From contig NZ_WMEA01000001.1 in NCBI RefSeq assembly GCF_021735925.1, positions 1,119,001 to 1,183,000 of the forward strand: a DNA stretch of 64,000 bases, read 5' to 3'. Both the position numbers and the translations under genes were made by a program. The notes under the pieces are model-generated. The model made no database searches, was not told the DNA's origin, and worked only from the letters and a program-made list of their open reading frames with translations. Source of the DNA: Loktanella sp. M215 (GTDB lineage: Bacteria; Pseudomonadota; Alphaproteobacteria; Rhodobacterales; Rhodobacteraceae). This document shows positions 60,962 through 64,000 of the stretch, in pieces. The number at the start of each line of letters is the position of its first letter. Position 1 is the stretch's first letter.

Positions 60962-61747
60962 ATGGCGATACGCGCGGTCATCTGGAACGAGAACGTCCAT
61001 GAAACCCATAATGAGGTGGTGGGAAAACTCTATCCAGAGGGCATTCACGGCGCGATCGCGGCGGCGCTGAACGCAGGCAAGGGAATCAGCGCGTCGACCG
61101 CGACCCTGCAGGAACCGGAGCATGGCCTGACTGCCGCACGGCTGGCCGAGACGGACGTGCTGCTGTGGTGGGGCCATGCGGCGCACGGCGATGTCGATGA
61201 CGCGGTGGTGGAGCGTGTCGCCGAGGCGGTCTGGGGCGGCATGGGTCTGATCCTGCTGCATTCGGCGCATTTCTCGAAGATCTTCAAGCGGTTGATGGGC
61301 ACGCCCTGCAACCTGATTTGGCGCGAGGCGGGCGAGCGCGAGCGGCTGTGGGTCACGGCGCGCAATCATCCGATCGCGGCGGGCTTGGGCGATTTCTTCG
61401 AGCTGGAGAACGAGGAGATGTACGGCGAGCCTTTCGGCGTGCCGGAGCCGCTGGAGACGGTCTTCATCAGCTGGTTTCAGGGCGGCGAGGTGTTCCGGTC
61501 CGGTCTGACCTACAGGCGCGGGGCGGGGAACGTGTTTTACTTCCGGCCCGGCCACGAAACCTATCCCACCTATTTCGACGAGAACGTGAAGCGGGTGCTG
61601 CGCAACGCAGTGAAGTGGGCGCATAACCCGGCCGTCCGCGTGCAGGACGTGACCGATGCGCCGAACGTGCCGATCGAGGAGGCGCTGGAGCCGTTGGAGC
61701 AGCGCGGGCTGAAGCTGCACGCGGACGGCGAAGAGGGTTTTCGTTGA
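60962..61747 (+). CDS. thuA: ThuA-domain protein
   Basis: 261 residues. '[29 protein letters not shown]' (described) and '[16 protein letters not shown]' are the ThuA (trehalose-utilisation) opening; '[22 protein letters not shown]' and '[27 protein letters not shown]' (described) follow. ThuA is a glutamine-amidotransferase-like fold; in Rhizobium thuAB make 3-keto forms of disaccharides. AAGGCG precedes the ATG. It overlaps the oxidoreductase gene by four bases. Confidence 0.82.
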   Translation: MAIRAVIWNENVHETHNEVVGKLYPEGIHGAIAAALNAGKGISASTATLQEPEHGLTAARLAETDVLLWWGHAAHGDVDDAVVERVAEAVWGGMGLILLHSAHFSKIFKRLMGTPCNLIWREAGERERLWVTARNHPIAAGLGDFFELENEEMYGEPFGVPEPLETVFISWFQGGEVFRSGLTYRRGAGNVFYFRPGHETYPTYFDENVKRVLRNAVKWAHNPAVRVQDVTDAPNVPIEEALEPLEQRGLKLHADGEEGFR

Positions 61748-62802
61748 CGCCGGTCCGCGTTCTGATCGTCGGCACAGGCGGCATGGCGAACGCCCACGCC
61801 GAAGCCTATGCCGCGATGGAGGGGGTCGAACTGGTCGGCGGCGTGGACCGCAACCCCGAGAACCTGCACAGTTTCAACGCCAGGCACGGGATCACCCATG
61901 CCTTTGATTCGGTGATCGACGCACTGCAATGGGGGGAATTCGACGCGGTGTCGAACGTGACGCCGGACGCCGTGCATTTCCCGACGACGCTGCCGCTGCT
62001 GTCGGCGGGCAAGCATGTGCTGTGCGAAAAACCACTCGCCGTGAACTACGCCGAAGCGGCAGAGATGGCCGAGGCCGCCCGTCGCGCGGGTGTCGTGAAC
62101 ATGATCAATCTGACCTATCGCAACGTGCCCGCGGTGATGGAGGCAGCGCGGCTGGTGGACAGCGGTGCCATCGGTGCGGTGCGCCATTTCGAGGCGTCCT
62201 ACCTGCAAAGCTGGCTGACGCAGCCGGCATGGGGCAAGTGGAACGAAGAGGCGCAGTGGCTGTGGCGGTTGAGCAGCAAGCACGGCAGCCTTGGCGTGCT
62301 GGGCGACGTGGGTGTGCATATCCTTGATTTTGCGACCTTCGTGGCGGGGGCGGATACGGCGCAGATGTCGTGCCGGTTGCGGACCTTCGACAAGGCGCCG
62401 GGCGGGCGGATCGGGGAATACGATCTGGATGCCAACGATTCGGCCACGATGCAGGTGCAACTGGCCAGTGGAGCGGTCGGGGTCGTCCACGCCTCGCGCA
62501 TGGCCAGCGGGCATCTGAACGACCTGCGGCTGCGCATCTTCGGCACGAAAGGCGGTCTGGATGTGCGGTGGGAGAACAACCAGTCGATCCTGCGCGCCTG
62601 TCTTGAGGCGGATCTGACGGCGGGGACTTGGCAGGATATGCCCGTCCCGCCGGTCGAGACGAATTACGTCCGCTTCATCGCGGCGGTGCGGGCGGGGCAG
62701 GGGGCCTTGCCCGATTTCGCGCGCGGTGCCGTGCTGCAACAGGCGCTGGATGCGGCGGTCGCGTCGGATATGGACGCCTGCCGCGACGTGGCCGTCGGGT
62801 GA
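61744..62802 (+). CDS. thuB: Gfo/Idh/MocA oxidoreductase (ThuB-like)
   Basis: 352 residues from a TTG overlapping the thuA stop (TTGA). NAD motif '[19 protein letters not shown]', then '[18 protein letters not shown]' (the conserved EKP), and His in '[17 protein letters not shown]' with 'LGDVGxHxxD'. It oxidises a sugar or cyclitol hydroxyl with NAD(P). With ThuA upstream, disaccharide 3-keto chemistry is the best guess. It overlaps the glycosyltransferase gene by four bases (GTGA). Confidence 0.82.
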   Translation: MTPVRVLIVGTGGMANAHAEAYAAMEGVELVGGVDRNPENLHSFNARHGITHAFDSVIDALQWGEFDAVSNVTPDAVHFPTTLPLLSAGKHVLCEKPLAVNYAEAAEMAEAARRAGVVNMINLTYRNVPAVMEAARLVDSGAIGAVRHFEASYLQSWLTQPAWGKWNEEAQWLWRLSSKHGSLGVLGDVGVHILDFATFVAGADTAQMSCRLRTFDKAPGGRIGEYDLDANDSATMQVQLASGAVGVVHASRMASGHLNDLRLRIFGTKGGLDVRWENNQSILRACLEADLTAGTWQDMPVPPVETNYVRFIAAVRAGQGALPDFARGAVLQQALDAAVASDMDACRDVAVG

Positions 62803-64000
62803 CGGATACGGGACGCGACGGGCCTGCCATCTTCTTTCACGCGGATGCGATCGAAGGCGAGGGCAAGGACCTGGTGGGGCGCCGGTCGGCGGGTCAGTCG
62901 TTCCTGCGCGGTTTTCTAACCCACGTCCCCGGCCCGCGCGTCAGCGCCGTCGTCGAAAACAAGGCGGCGGGGGATGCCTTTGCCGAGACGGTCAAGGCGC
63001 TGGGCGAGGCACGGCCCGTGCAGACATGGCCCCTGCGCGGGGATGCGGATTTCACCGCAGTCGGCACGGTGTTCTTTCCCGGACCGGGGTACCTTACGGC
63101 GGCGTGGCGGCGGCAACGCTTTGGCGCGGACCGGTGCAGTCTGGTGGGGATCACGCATACGGTGTCCACACGGCGGGTGATCGAGGGGCTGCATAACCTG
63201 ATGCTGAACCCGGTCGAGGACTGGGACGCGATCATCTGCACCTCTCGCGCGGTCCAGAGTGTGGTGGCGCGGCAGATGGAAGAAGAGGTCGCCTTTATCC
63301 GCGACCGGTTCGGGGCGACCCGCGTGCCGCTGCCGCAGCTGCCGGTGATCCCGCTGGGGATTCATGCGGCGGATTTCGCGCCGGTGCCGGGGGCGCGCGA
63401 CCGGATGCGCGGGCAGTTCGGTGCACCGGAACAGGCGCTGGTCGTGATGACGATGGGGCGTCTGACGAGCGTCGAAAAGGCGAACCCCGCGCCGCTGTTC
63501 ATCGCGCTGGAACAGGTGGCGGCGCAGATCGGGCGGCCGGTGCACCTGTGGATGGTGGGCTATGCCACGCGGCCCGAGGAGGAGGCGTTGCACCGCGACG
63601 GGGCGGCGGCGCTGTGCCCCTCTGTCGCGATGCAGATCATCGACGGGCGCGTGGCGGACGTGCGGCGGCACATCTGGGCGGGGGCCGATGTGTTCACGCT
63701 GCCGGTGGACAATATTCAGGAAACCTTCGGCCTTGTGCCGGTCGAGGCGATGGCGGCGGGTTTGCCCGTCGTGATGCCGGACTGGGACGGGTTTCGCGAT
63801 ACGGTGCTGCACGGTGAAACGGGGTTCCTGATCCCGACGCGGATGACCGGTGGCGGCCACCGGATCGGGGCCGATCTGGCGGCCCGCTTTGCGGATGGCA
63901 CGGACGGCTATCTGCAGCATCTGGTGCTGATGCAGCAACAGACGCAGATCGACATCGCGGCCTATGTCGCGGCCTTTGTGGCGCTGGACGATCCCGCGCT
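62799..64000 (+). CDS. Family-4 glycosyltransferase (3' end outside window)
   Basis: An open frame of 400 codons from a GTG that overlaps the thuB stop, running off the window. 'AIICTSRAVQSVVARQM' and 'LPVIPLGIHAADFAP' lie in the middle; 'VVMTMGRLTSVEKANP' begins the C-terminal Rossmann domain, and 'ETFGLVPVEAMAAGLPVVMPD' is the retaining GT4 E-x7-E motif with 'GETGFLIPT' after it. The donor and acceptor are unknown. The unit thuA-thuB-GT suggests surface or storage glycan work, or coincidental transport of a sugar operon. Codons favour G at the third position. Confidence 0.8.
   Translation, partial: MTDTGRDGPAIFFHADAIEGEGKDLVGRRSAGQSFLRGFLTHVPGPRVSAVVENKAAGDAFAETVKALGEARPVQTWPLRGDADFTAVGTVFFPGPGYLTAAWRRQRFGADRCSLVGITHTVSTRRVIEGLHNLMLNPVEDWDAIICTSRAVQSVVARQMEEEVAFIRDRFGATRVPLPQLPVIPLGIHAADFAPVPGARDRMRGQFGAPEQALVVMTMGRLTSVEKANPAPLFIALEQVAAQIGRPVHLWMVGYATRPEEEALHRDGAAALCPSVAMQIIDGRVADVRRHIWAGADVFTLPVDNIQETFGLVPVEAMAAGLPVVMPDWDGFRDTVLHGETGFLIPTRMTGGGHRIGADLAARFADGTDGYLQHLVLMQQQTQIDIAAYVAAFVALDDPA

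Overview
The window is GC-rich (about 65 % by eye) with short, heavily overlapped transcription units joined by ATGA, GTGA or TTGA stop/start overlaps. Its gene set fits an alphaproteobacterium of the Rhodobacterales (Roseobacter group): the ccrM methylase behind rnhB, a DUF3576 lipoprotein-leuS-lptE-holA block, a cysQ-DUF4170-waaA-lpxK lipid A block, a DUF2125 protein, and the end of a bacteriochlorophyll gene cluster (bchG, a PucC-like carrier, bchP, idi). That last block implies an aerobic anoxygenic phototroph. The genus cannot be fixed from the sequence.

Layout. 1-7.1 kb: the 3' end of mnmH (tRNA 2-selenouridine synthase) meets, tail to tail, a five-gene minus-strand operon: ABC ATPase, FtsX-type permease, AttH-like exported lipocalin, FMN-binding protein and an oxidoreductase-SelD fusion. 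7.2-12.9 kb: thiolase, YggT, a transporter, the murein endopeptidase MepA, a phytase-like lipoprotein and a queuosine-precursor transporter. 12.85-13.2 kb: a gene-poor, structured stretch that looks like a terminated small RNA; it carries a 16-base match to the complement of the 16S rRNA 3' tail. 13.6-15.2 kb: an AT-rich insert with two genes, a nucleoside-phosphorylase-fold protein and a small unknown partner. This is the best candidate for an undescribed (possibly anti-phage) system. 15.2-29 kb: NAD salvage (pncB, pncA), a PepSY/cytochrome b561/membrane LuxR operon, TerB, AbrB-like permease, TrhO, YegD-type Hsp70, oxidoreductases, L,D-transpeptidase, capsule-type transferase, peroxiredoxin and aldehyde dehydrogenase.

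29-46 kb: RluA-type pseudouridine synthase, YggS, a porin with a single-base frameshift in a C5 run, leuS-lptE-holA, a tiny exported peptide with a strong terminator, a TIGR03862 flavoprotein, small HNH and DUF1992 proteins, fatty-acid-type enzymes, PmbA and the LPS genes. 46-57 kb: a membrane-anchored winged-helix regulator with a secreted partner, rnhB-ccrM, a medium-chain reductase, alkB, mutY, a DciA-like DUF721 protein, a DsbA-type thiol oxidoreductase, a CoA-transferase and an HWE histidine kinase. 57-61 kb: idi, bchP, the PucC-like gene and bchG, the last preceded by two TGT-N12-ACA palindromes that fit PpsR/CrtJ operators. 61-64 kb: ThuA, ThuB-like oxidoreductase and a family-4 glycosyltransferase cut by the window end.

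Hand counts of sample lines show C in excess over G on the given strand up to about 53 kb and G in excess over C from about 54 kb on, whichever strand the genes use. This may mark a replichore switch or an old inversion. No tRNA or rRNA gene, CRISPR array or insertion sequence was recognised.
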